A DNA stretch of 7,601 bases, taken from DASZTU01 sp035493835 (GTDB taxonomy: Bacteria; Pseudomonadota; Alphaproteobacteria; Rhizobiales; Devosiaceae). Shown here one piece after another: positions 1-5,316 of the stretch (within the stretch, counting starts at the first letter, position 1; every line of letters starts with the position of its first letter). The notes below the pieces were generated by a model. It worked only from the letters and a program-made list of their open reading frames with translations. It did no database searches and had not been told where the DNA came from. Position numbers and translations under genes: made by a program. The DNA lies in assembly GCA_035493835.1 (NCBI GenBank), contig DATJHO010000079.1, positions 1 through 7,601 on the forward strand. Reading direction: 5' to 3'.

Positions 1-849
1 GCCATAGCCCGAGGTATAGTCGAGCACGATGCGGCTCTGGTCGCCCAGCACCTCGTTCACCGCCATCATCCCCGCCAACCCGCCCGAGATCAGCATGACG
101 ATCACGATGAGCTTGCTGTTGGAGATGCCGGCATAGCGCGAAGCGGTGGGATTATGGCCCATCGCGCGCATGGCAAAGCCCAGCTTGGTGTGCCAGATCA
201 GCACATAGACGAAGATCAGCGCCAGGATGGCGAAGATGATCGTCATGTTGAGCGGCGCATAGCCGAACACCGGGAAGAACTGGCGCAGCTGCGGGATGCG
301 GCCGGCCGCTATGACATTGGCCGAGGACGGCTCCTGCACCCCCATTGGCTTCAGCACATAGTTCAACAGATAGACCATGAACGCCGAGGCGATGAAGTTG
401 AACATGATGGTGGTGATGACCACGTGGCTGCCGCGCTTGGCCTGGAGATAGCCCGGAATGAAGGCCCAGAGGGCACCGCACGCCGCCGAAGCGATGATGG
501 CGAGCGGCAGCACCAGCAGCCAGCTCGTGTGGTCGAGCGTAAGGCCCACGAGGATCGCGCCGAGGCCAGCGACATAGGCCTGCCCCTCGGCCCCGATGTT
601 GAAGAGCCCGGCATGGGCGGCGACCGCCACGGCAAGGCCGGTGAACACGAAATCGGTGGCAAAATGCAGCGTGTAGCCGACGCCCTCGCCATAGCCGAAG
701 GCGCCGTAGGCCATAACGCGAATGGCCGCGAATGGATTTTGGCCGATGAGGGCAATGACGACGCCCGAAACGATCAGCGCCAGCAACAGATTGAGCACGG
801 GCAGCAGGGCAATGTCGGCCCAGCGCGGGAGGGGACGGGCGACGCTCAT
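1..849 (-). CDS. BMP/nucleoside-type ABC transporter permease, 3' end cut by window edge
   Basis: This is an inner-membrane permease of the BPD_transp_2 type, forming half of the channel of an importer that takes up the ligand delivered by the BMP-family binding protein. The reading frame is open from the ATG at 849 to base 1, giving 283 residues with no stop, so about 70-80 C-terminal residues lie outside if the family's usual length of about 360 holds. The protein is strongly hydrophobic. A first membrane helix spans about residues 13-36, and the family hallmark FNIGAEGQ is at residues 83-90. The last visible segment, ending RIVLDYTSGYG, matches the region before the final helices in this family. 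The start is well supported: its ATG overlaps the ATPase stop codon (ATGA), and AGGAGA lies seven bases upstream. The overlap implies translational coupling to the ATPase. Family assignment is firm; the substrate is inferred only from the family. Confidence 0.93.
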   Translation of the reverse strand, partial: MSVARPLPRWADIALLPVLNLLLALIVSGVVIALIGQNPFAAIRVMAYGAFGYGEGVGYTLHFATDFVFTGLAVAVAAHAGLFNIGAEGQAYVAGLGAILVGLTLDHTSWLLVLPLAIIASAACGALWAFIPGYLQAKRGSHVVITTIMFNFIASAFMVYLLNYVLKPMGVQEPSSANVIAAGRIPQLRQFFPVFGYAPLNMTIIFAILALIFVYVLIWHTKLGFAMRAMGHNPTASRYAGISNSKLIVIVMLISGGLAGMMAVNEVLGDQSRIVLDYTSGYG

Positions 850-2453
850 TTCGGATTCTCCTGGCCGGCCTCGGCCTCTTTCTGCTCGATGCCGGCCATC
901 ATCAGGCCGAGCTCCCCTTCGGTGGCGGTCGCCGGGTCCGCCTCGCCGACGATCCGGCCATCGAAGATGACCAGAATCCGGTCGGCGAGCGAGCGGATTT
1001 CGTCGAGTTCCACCGAGACCAGCAGGATCGCCTTGCCGGCATCGCGCATCTTCACGATCTGGTTGTGGATGAACTCGATGGCGCCGATATCGACGCCGCG
1101 GGTCGGCTGGCCGACGATCAGCACATCCGGATTGCGCTCCATCTCGCGCGCCAGCACGATCTTCTGCTGGTTGCCGCCGGAAAAATTCGCGGTCTTGAGG
1201 CGCGGATTGACCGGACGGACGTCGAATTTCTGCATGCGCTCGATTGCCTGCTTCTTGGCCGCCGCGATGTCGAGGATCGCCCCTTGCCCGTAGGCCGGAT
1301 CGTCCTGGTAGCCGAGGATCGAATTTTCCCATTCCTCGAACTGGGTGACGAGGCCCATGCGCTGGCGATCTTCCGGCACATGCGCCAGCTTGGCATGCCG
1401 CAGGCGCCGCGCACCGTCGTCGCCGTGGAAGGAAACGGGCGCGCCGTCCACCTTGATGATGCCCGCTTTCGGGGCCCGCATGCCGGAGATCGCCTCGAGC
1501 AGCTCCGACTGGCCATTGCCGGCAACGCCTGCAATCCCGACAATCTCGCCGGCGCGCACGGAGAGGCTGATACCCTTGACGCGGGTCACCTTGAGGTCGT
1601 CGGCGACCACCAGGTTCTCCACCTCGAGCAGCGGCTCCGCCGGCGTTGCGGGCCGCTTTTCGACGCGCAGCAACACCCGGCGGCCGACCATCGCCTCGGC
1701 CAGCTTTTCCGGAGAAGTTTCCGCCGTCGGCATGGTGGCGACCATCTGCCCCTGCCGCATTACCGAGACGGTGTCGGTGATCGCCATGATCTCGCGCAGC
1801 TTGTGCGTGATGAGGATCACCGTCTTGCCCTGGTCGCGCAGGGTGCGCAGCACGCGGAAAAGGTCGTCCGCCTCTTCCGGTGTCAACACGCCGGTGGGTT
1901 CATCCAGGATGAGGATGTCGGCGCCGCGATAGAGCGCCTTGAGGATTTCGACCCGCTGCTGCTGGCCGACCGAAACGTCCTCGACGATCGCGTCGGGATC
2001 GACATGGAGGCTGTATTCATCGGCGAGACGCTTCAGTTCCTTGCGCGCCTTGGCGAGCGAGGGAGCCAGCATCGCCGATTCCTCGGCGCCGAGAATGACG
2101 TTCTCGAGAATGGAGAAATTGTCGACCAGCATGAAATGCTGGTGCACCATGCCGATGCCCAGCGCCAGCGCATGGCGGGAATCGGTGATGTGCTGGAGTT
2201 GCCCGTTGACGAAAATCTCGCCGCTGTCGGCGGTGTAAAAGCCGTAGAGGATCGACATCAGCGTCGATTTGCCGGCTCCGTTCTCCCCGACGATGCCGTG
2301 GATGGTGCCCCGCGCGACCTTGAGGTCGATGTCGCGGTTGGCCCAGACCGGGCCAAACCGCTTGTTGATCTTGCTAAGCTCGATCGCCCAAGGCGAGGCA
2401 ACGGCCCCAACGGACCGCTGCTGATCATTCGACGTCATGGGACCGTAACTCAC
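846..2453 (-). CDS. BMP/nucleoside-type ABC transporter, double ATP-binding subunit
   Basis: This is the cytoplasmic energy subunit of the importer, with two ABC domains in one 535-residue chain, the usual length and layout for sugar and nucleoside importers. Domain 1 is complete: Walker A GENGAGKS at 56-63, Q-loop Q105, signature SVGQQQ at 161-166, Walker B LILDEPT at 181-187 with the catalytic Glu, and switch His217. Domain 2 has an intact signature (FSGGNQQ, 424-430). Its own Walker A is GVAGNGQS (309-316, Gln for the usual Lys), its Walker B is LIVGQPT (445-451, without the Asp-Glu pair), and Val481 stands where the switch His is expected. Such asymmetry is usual in this transporter family. 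The start given is GTG at 2453, 21 bases after the binding-protein stop; an ATG at 2438 would remove five residues. Neither start has a clear Shine-Dalgarno sequence. The gene lies between the binding-protein and permease genes, presumably in one operon. Confidence 0.95.
   Translation of the reverse strand: MSYGPMTSNDQQRSVGAVASPWAIELSKINKRFGPVWANRDIDLKVARGTIHGIVGENGAGKSTLMSILYGFYTADSGEIFVNGQLQHITDSRHALALGIGMVHQHFMLVDNFSILENVILGAEESAMLAPSLAKARKELKRLADEYSLHVDPDAIVEDVSVGQQQRVEILKALYRGADILILDEPTGVLTPEEADDLFRVLRTLRDQGKTVILITHKLREIMAITDTVSVMRQGQMVATMPTAETSPEKLAEAMVGRRVLLRVEKRPATPAEPLLEVENLVVADDLKVTRVKGISLSVRAGEIVGIAGVAGNGQSELLEAISGMRAPKAGIIKVDGAPVSFHGDDGARRLRHAKLAHVPEDRQRMGLVTQFEEWENSILGYQDDPAYGQGAILDIAAAKKQAIERMQKFDVRPVNPRLKTANFSGGNQQKIVLAREMERNPDVLIVGQPTRGVDIGAIEFIHNQIVKMRDAGKAILLVSVELDEIRSLADRILVIFDGRIVGEADPATATEGELGLMMAGIEQKEAEAGQENPK
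857..862 (-). promoter_or_regulatory. Ribosome binding site of the permease gene
   Basis: AGGAGA on the minus strand sits seven bases before the permease ATG at 849, inside the last codons of the ATPase gene. It fixes the permease start and supports coupled translation across the four-base ATGA overlap. Confidence 0.75.
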
Positions 2454-2474
2454 GCAAGGAGGCGCGCGCCGCCG

Positions 2475-3488
2475 TCACGGGCACTGGTTATCGCTCGAGT
2501 AAACGTGGACCTTGATCTCGCCGGAGACGATCTTGGCCTGAGCGTCATCCACAGTCTTCATCATCTCGTCGGTGATCAGGGGCTTGTTGTACTGATCGAA
2601 GGCGAGGCCAACCGCCTGCTCGGGCAGCCCAAGCTCGACGACGCTACCCTTGAAGGCGATCTCGCCCTTGAACGCGTCATAAACGGTGTTGTCGACGCGC
2701 TTCAGCACCGAAGTGAGGACGGAGCCCGGCTGAATGTAGTTCTGGTTGCTGTCGACGCCGATCGAAAGCTTGCCGGCATCCTTGGCTGCCTGCAGCACGC
2801 CGAGACCCGAAGCACCGGCCGCCGCATACACGATATCGGCGCCGCGATCGAAATCGGCCTTGGCCAGTTCGCCCGCGCCGACCGGATCGTTCCAGGCGGC
2901 AGCAGTGGTGCCGGTGTAGTTCTCGAACACCGTCCCCTGCGGATTGGTGGCCATGAAGCCTTCCTTGTAGCCGCAGAAGAAGTCGTGGATCAGCGGAATA
3001 TCCATGCCGCCGACGAACCCGACCTTGCCGGTCGTTGACTTCGTGGCGGCGAGGACGCCCGCGAGGTAGGATGCTTCGTTGGACTTGTAGAGAATGGATT
3101 CGACGTTCGGCTGGTTCACCACCGAGTCGATCTGAATGAAGTGGATGTTCGGAAAGTCCGGCGCCACCTTGCTGAGGGTGTCGGAGAAGCTGAAGCCGGT
3201 CACGATGATCGGGTTATAGCCGGCCTGGGCGAACTTGCGCACGGCCTGCTCGCGCTGGGCTTCCGCCTGGATTTCGATGTCGTGGAAGGTGCCGCCGGTC
3301 TCTTTGGCCCAACGGGTGGCGCCATTATAGGCTGCCTCGTTGAAGGATTTGTCGAACTTGCCGCCGAGATCATAGATGACGGCAGGATCGGCCAAGGCGC
3401 TGCCAGCGACGAAGGCGCTCAGCGCGACGCCGGCAGCCAGGGCGCCCAGACGGGCGACAAGGTGCCGGGAAAAGGTGGTCGAGTTCAT
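2475..3488 (-). CDS. BMP-family ABC transporter periplasmic substrate-binding protein
   Basis: This is the receptor of the importer: a 337-residue protein of the Bmp/Med/PnrA family (type I periplasmic binding fold). Characterised members bind purine nucleosides; other ligands are possible. Residues 1-33 form a Sec signal peptide with basic residues R8 and R13, a hydrophobic core and the cleavage motif ALA before D34. There is no lipobox Cys, so the mature protein should be soluble in the periplasm. Family landmarks include the N-terminal YDLGGKFDKSFNEAAYNGA segment, VGFVGGMDIPLIHDFF in the middle and GVDSNQNYIQPGSVLTSVLK in the second lobe. The frame stays open upstream to 3989, but the ATG at 3488 is the real start: the signal peptide begins there and AGGGAG lies six bases before it. 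It is the first gene of the transporter block and follows coxG by 101 bases, with a candidate promoter between them. Confidence 0.95.
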   Translation of the reverse strand: MNSTTFSRHLVARLGALAAGVALSAFVAGSALADPAVIYDLGGKFDKSFNEAAYNGATRWAKETGGTFHDIEIQAEAQREQAVRKFAQAGYNPIIVTGFSFSDTLSKVAPDFPNIHFIQIDSVVNQPNVESILYKSNEASYLAGVLAATKSTTGKVGFVGGMDIPLIHDFFCGYKEGFMATNPQGTVFENYTGTTAAAWNDPVGAGELAKADFDRGADIVYAAAGASGLGVLQAAKDAGKLSIGVDSNQNYIQPGSVLTSVLKRVDNTVYDAFKGEIAFKGSVVELGLPEQAVGLAFDQYNKPLITDEMMKTVDDAQAKIVSGEIKVHVYSSDNQCP

Positions 3489-3494
3489 GAGAGT

Positions 3495-3500
3495 CTCCCT
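3495..3500 (-). promoter_or_regulatory. Ribosome binding site of the BMP binding-protein gene
   Basis: AGGGAG on the minus strand, six bases before the ATG at 3488, selects this start over the longer open frame. Four of its bases (AGGG) lie in the 3' arm of the hairpin at 3497-3516, so its accessibility may depend on folding of the leader. Confidence 0.7.
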
Positions 3501-3516
3501 GTTTCGCGCGACAGGG
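3497..3516 (-). promoter_or_regulatory. Small leader hairpin overlapping the BMP gene ribosome binding site
   Basis: On the transcript, CCCUGU (3511-3516) and ACAGGG (3497-3502) are perfectly complementary across an eight-base loop. The 3' arm contains part of the Shine-Dalgarno sequence AGGGAG. A stem of six pairs, four of them G-C, could lower translation initiation in the folded state. The pairing is seen directly; the regulatory role is inferred. The leader is too short for any riboswitch class I know, and I see no aptamer-like conserved core. Confidence 0.35.
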
Positions 3517-3547
3517 GCTAGCAAATGGTTCCCTGTGCCCCCGAGCG

Positions 3548-3570
3548 TTGCACCCGATACAATCTTGCAA
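3548..3570. repeat. Inverted repeat TTGCA-N13-TGCAA, possible operator
   Basis: Two perfect five-base half sites (3548-3552 and 3566-3570) lie 18 bases centre to centre and enclose the candidate -10 hexamer of the binding-protein promoter. The spacing would suit a dimeric repressor on one DNA face, and the position would block RNA polymerase. The arms are short, so chance is possible. No regulator gene is visible in the window. Confidence 0.3.
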
Positions 3571-3586
3571 TTTATGTGACGGCAAG
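3557..3586 (-). promoter_or_regulatory. Candidate promoter of the BMP transporter operon
   Basis: On the minus strand, CTTGCC (3581-3586) and TTGTAT (3557-3562) are 18 bases apart. They resemble the alphaproteobacterial housekeeping pattern CTTGAC/CTATAT at five and four of six positions. Transcription would start near 3550, giving a leader of about 60 bases. The fit is moderate; readthrough from coxG could also supply the message, since I see no terminator between the two genes. Confidence 0.33.
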
Positions 3587-3589
3587 AGG

Positions 3590-4099
3590 TTATCCCGATT
3601 TTTTTCCATTCGGTAAAATTCCGGGGGAAGTCGAAGGCTCGGGCTCGATCCCGCTCAAACCGACGCCCATCGCCGCCGCAAAGCGCTGGAAGAACCCGTC
3701 GATGACTTTTTGGGCGCTGTGGCCGATCACGGCCTTGCCGAACCGCATCAATTGCCCGGAAGCGCCGCCCTCGGCAACGAAGGTCAGTTCCGTGCCGTCG
3801 GGCCGATCGTCGAGGGAAATGTCGGCGGCACCATGTGCGAGGCCGAAGAGCCCGCCGCGCCCCTTGCCCGACAGCCGATAGTGCTCGGCTGGCACGATGT
3901 CGGACAACTCCAGGTCTCCCGCGAAGACCGGGTGCGCAACGCCGAGATTGACCTTGATCTCCAGCGCCAGCGTGGAACCGCCCGTCCAATCGATGCGGTG
4001 GCAGCCGGGTATGGCGGCCTTGAGCATTTCGGCATCGTTAAGGGCTGCCCAGACACGTTCGCGCGATGCCGCGAATAGATAACGTCCCCCAAACTCCAT
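3590..4099 (-). CDS. CoxG-like SRPBCC family protein (CO dehydrogenase subunit G family)
   Basis: This is a 169-residue protein of the CoxG branch of the START/SRPBCC fold, a barrel with a deep hydrophobic pocket. CoxG family members accompany molybdenum hydroxylases (CO or xanthine dehydrogenase types) and have been tied to their membrane recruitment or to quinone handling. Visible landmarks are the start MEFGGRYLF, VWAALNDAEMLKAAIPGC at about 16-33, the glycine-rich SGKGRGGLFGLAHGAAD at 77-93, and a C-terminal helix around 115-145. There is no hydrophobic C-terminal tail, unlike CoxG versions with a membrane anchor; the end is a short polar Pro/Ser/Lys stretch. The frame is open to 4258, but the ATG at 4099 starts exactly at the family N terminus and has GGAAGG eight bases upstream. 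No molybdenum hydroxylase gene is next to it in the window, so its partner enzyme is unknown. Confidence 0.88.
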   Translation of the reverse strand: MEFGGRYLFAASRERVWAALNDAEMLKAAIPGCHRIDWTGGSTLALEIKVNLGVAHPVFAGDLELSDIVPAEHYRLSGKGRGGLFGLAHGAADISLDDRPDGTELTFVAEGGASGQLMRFGKAVIGHSAQKVIDGFFQRFAAAMGVGLSGIEPEPSTSPGILPNGKKSG

Positions 4100-4107
4100 C
4101 ACTTCGG

Positions 4108-4113
4108 CCTTCC
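4108..4113 (-). promoter_or_regulatory. Ribosome binding site of the coxG-like gene
   Basis: GGAAGG on the minus strand, eight bases before the ATG at 4099, decides for the 169-residue form over the 222-residue open frame, whose extra N terminus does not resemble the family. Confidence 0.6.
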
Positions 4114-4151
4114 GCCATCCGGCGCTTTTGCTGCGGCTTTTTCGCACCAAT

Positions 4152-4175
4152 GGGCCAAAATAGTAAGCTTGGCCC
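4152..4175. repeat. Inverted repeat GGGCCAA-N10-TTGGCCC upstream of the coxG-like gene
   Basis: Two perfect seven-base arms (4152-4158 and 4169-4175) flank an AT-rich ten-base centre, in the intergenic region between the divergent coxG-like and DUF6384-like genes, about 53-76 bases upstream of the coxG ATG. The minus strand reads TACTAT inside the centre, which resembles a -10 element. No T-run follows on either strand and no gene ends here, so an operator fits better than a terminator. The rest of the 274-base gap at 4100-4373 shows only GC-rich short palindromes and weak promoter-like hexamers. Confidence 0.4.
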
Positions 4176-4251
4176 GATCGCGCAATTGTCATGCCCGCCA
4201 CGGGCGGCGAAGATGCGGGGTGAGGAAACGGCCGTACCAATTCCACAGCGC

Positions 4252-4280
4252 CTGCCACAATTTCATGTTAGGCGTAAAAG
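4252..4280 (+). promoter_or_regulatory. Weak candidate promoter of the DUF6384-like operon
   Basis: CTGCCA (4252-4257) and TAAAAG (4275-4280) are 17 bases apart, each matching four of six positions of the TTGACA/TATAAT consensus. This would give a leader of about 85 bases. Two TTGACG copies at 4300-4305 and 4307-4312 look better as -35 elements but have no acceptable -10 partner. The call is weak. Confidence 0.18.
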
Positions 4281-4373
4281 GAATGGAAATGGCGATTCAT
4301 TGACGCTTGACGACGAGTGGGAACAGCCCCAGGTGACGTCCACGAGGCGTGTCCGACCCAACACTGAGCCTGA

Positions 4374-5303
4374 ATGAACATGCCCAAAGCCGCAGATGCG
4401 GCGCCTCTCGACGACGAAATGCTGGTGATGGACGTGGCCGATATTTTTCGGCGCGCTATCGATATCCCGCTCGATTCCCGGCCGCGAGCCGACGCGGCCC
4501 TCATCGAGCGACTGCGTACGCTTTACCTGCAAAGCGGCATCGAGGTCTCGGACCAAGTGTTCGGCGAGGGCCTTGCGGCCCTTTCGGAAGGCCGGTTCGT
4601 CTATGCTCCGCGACGAGGCTTGGCGACGGGACTGGCGCAGCTTTATGCGTCGCGCCTGCAATGGGGCCGGCCGGTGGGTGCAGCGTTCCTGGTGCTGGCG
4701 ATCGTGTGCGTCGGCTACTTCTTCGGCTATCGCCCCTATGAGGCGGCGCAGGCTGAGCAGGCGCGGATCGAGCTGACGCAGACCCTGCCGGCGAAGATGG
4801 ACGCGCTCTACGACGCGATCTTCAACGACACCAAGGTGCAGACGGCATCGGACGAAGCGGCAACCTTGCGCGAGCAAGGCAAGGAAGCGGCCGGGAAAGG
4901 CGATCGAGCCGGCGCCGAAAGTGCAATTGCCGACCTCACCGCGCTGCGGAACCAGCTCGAGGAGACCTATACGCTCAAGATCGTCGATACCGACGGGGTG
5001 AAGCCGGGCTTCTGGACTTTTCCGCCGAACAATTCGGAAGCGACAAATTACTATATCGTCGTCGAGGCGGTGGACGGCACGGGCAATGTGCTGAGCATTC
5101 CCATTACGAGCGAAGACACCGGGGTGACCCAAACCGTGAGCCGCTGGGCCATCCAGGTGCCGCAATCGGTCTATGACTCGGTGATGGCCGACAAGCAGGA
5201 CGATGGCTCGATCCAGCACAATCTTGTCGGTTTCAAGCAGGACGGCTTCACCGATGTCGACTACCTCATACCGGTGCTGGGCGGCGCGCTGACACAATGG
5301 TGA
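4374..5303 (+). CDS. DUF6384-like single-pass membrane protein, function unknown
   Basis: This 309-residue protein resembles, from memory, the uncharacterised DUF6384 family. The N-terminal domain (about 12-80) carries LDDEMLVMDVADIFRR and a helical LIERLRTLYLQSGIEVSD segment. A single membrane helix spans about 99-119, in VGAAFLVLAIVCVGYFFGY. A charged Ala/Glu-rich helical stalk follows (122-200), then a beta-rich C-terminal domain (201-309) with WTFPPNNSEATNYYIVVEA, ITSEDTGVTQTVSRW and the terminal PVLGGALTQW. There is no cleavable signal peptide. Arg residues before the helix (R79, R80, R94, R99) suggest the N terminus is inside and the C-terminal domain in the periplasm, but this is uncertain. 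The ATG at 4374 is used; a second at 4380 would remove two residues, and neither has a strong Shine-Dalgarno sequence. The next gene starts 13 bases downstream, so the two are almost certainly co-transcribed and probably work together. I know of no established function. Confidence 0.8.
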   Translation: MNMPKAADAAPLDDEMLVMDVADIFRRAIDIPLDSRPRADAALIERLRTLYLQSGIEVSDQVFGEGLAALSEGRFVYAPRRGLATGLAQLYASRLQWGRPVGAAFLVLAIVCVGYFFGYRPYEAAQAEQARIELTQTLPAKMDALYDAIFNDTKVQTASDEAATLREQGKEAAGKGDRAGAESAIADLTALRNQLEETYTLKIVDTDGVKPGFWTFPPNNSEATNYYIVVEAVDGTGNVLSIPITSEDTGVTQTVSRWAIQVPQSVYDSVMADKQDDGSIQHNLVGFKQDGFTDVDYLIPVLGGALTQW

Positions 5304-5316
5304 GACGGACCCGGCC

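Noticed and set aside
154..1293. A 379-residue plus-strand open frame over the permease region
   Set aside because: The minus strand encodes a clear permease with FNIGAEGQ and multiple hydrophobic helices. The plus frame gives a charged, domain-free translation.
1065..3038. A 657-residue open frame on the plus strand opposite the ATPase and binding-protein genes
   Set aside because: It is antisense to two clear ABC transporter genes. Its His/Asp/Arg-rich translation is typical of the complement of high-GC coding sequence, and it spans their gene boundary without respecting it.
3506..3528. Possible EcfG-type stress promoter (GGAAC, 17 bases, CGCG) before the binding-protein gene
   Set aside because: The -10 half is CGCG rather than CGTT, and transcription would begin within or very close to the ribosome site.
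3489..3589. A purine riboswitch upstream of the BMP gene
   Set aside because: The gap is only about 100 bases, and I see neither the three-way junction pairing nor the conserved loop sequences of purine aptamers.
3489..3989. Upstream extension of the binding-protein frame
   Set aside because: The extension overlaps the coxG gene in another frame and places the signal peptide internally. The ATG at 3488 has a good ribosome site.
4193..4207. GC-rich short palindromes (GCCCG-CCA-CGGGC) as a terminator
   Set aside because: There is no T-run, no gene ends there, and such short GC palindromes are common at this base composition.
4300..4324. Tandem TTGACG and a GGGAAC motif before the DUF6384-like gene as promoter elements
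   Set aside because: No matching -10 element occurs at 16-18 bases for the TTGACG copies, and no CGTT follows GGGAAC at the expected distance.
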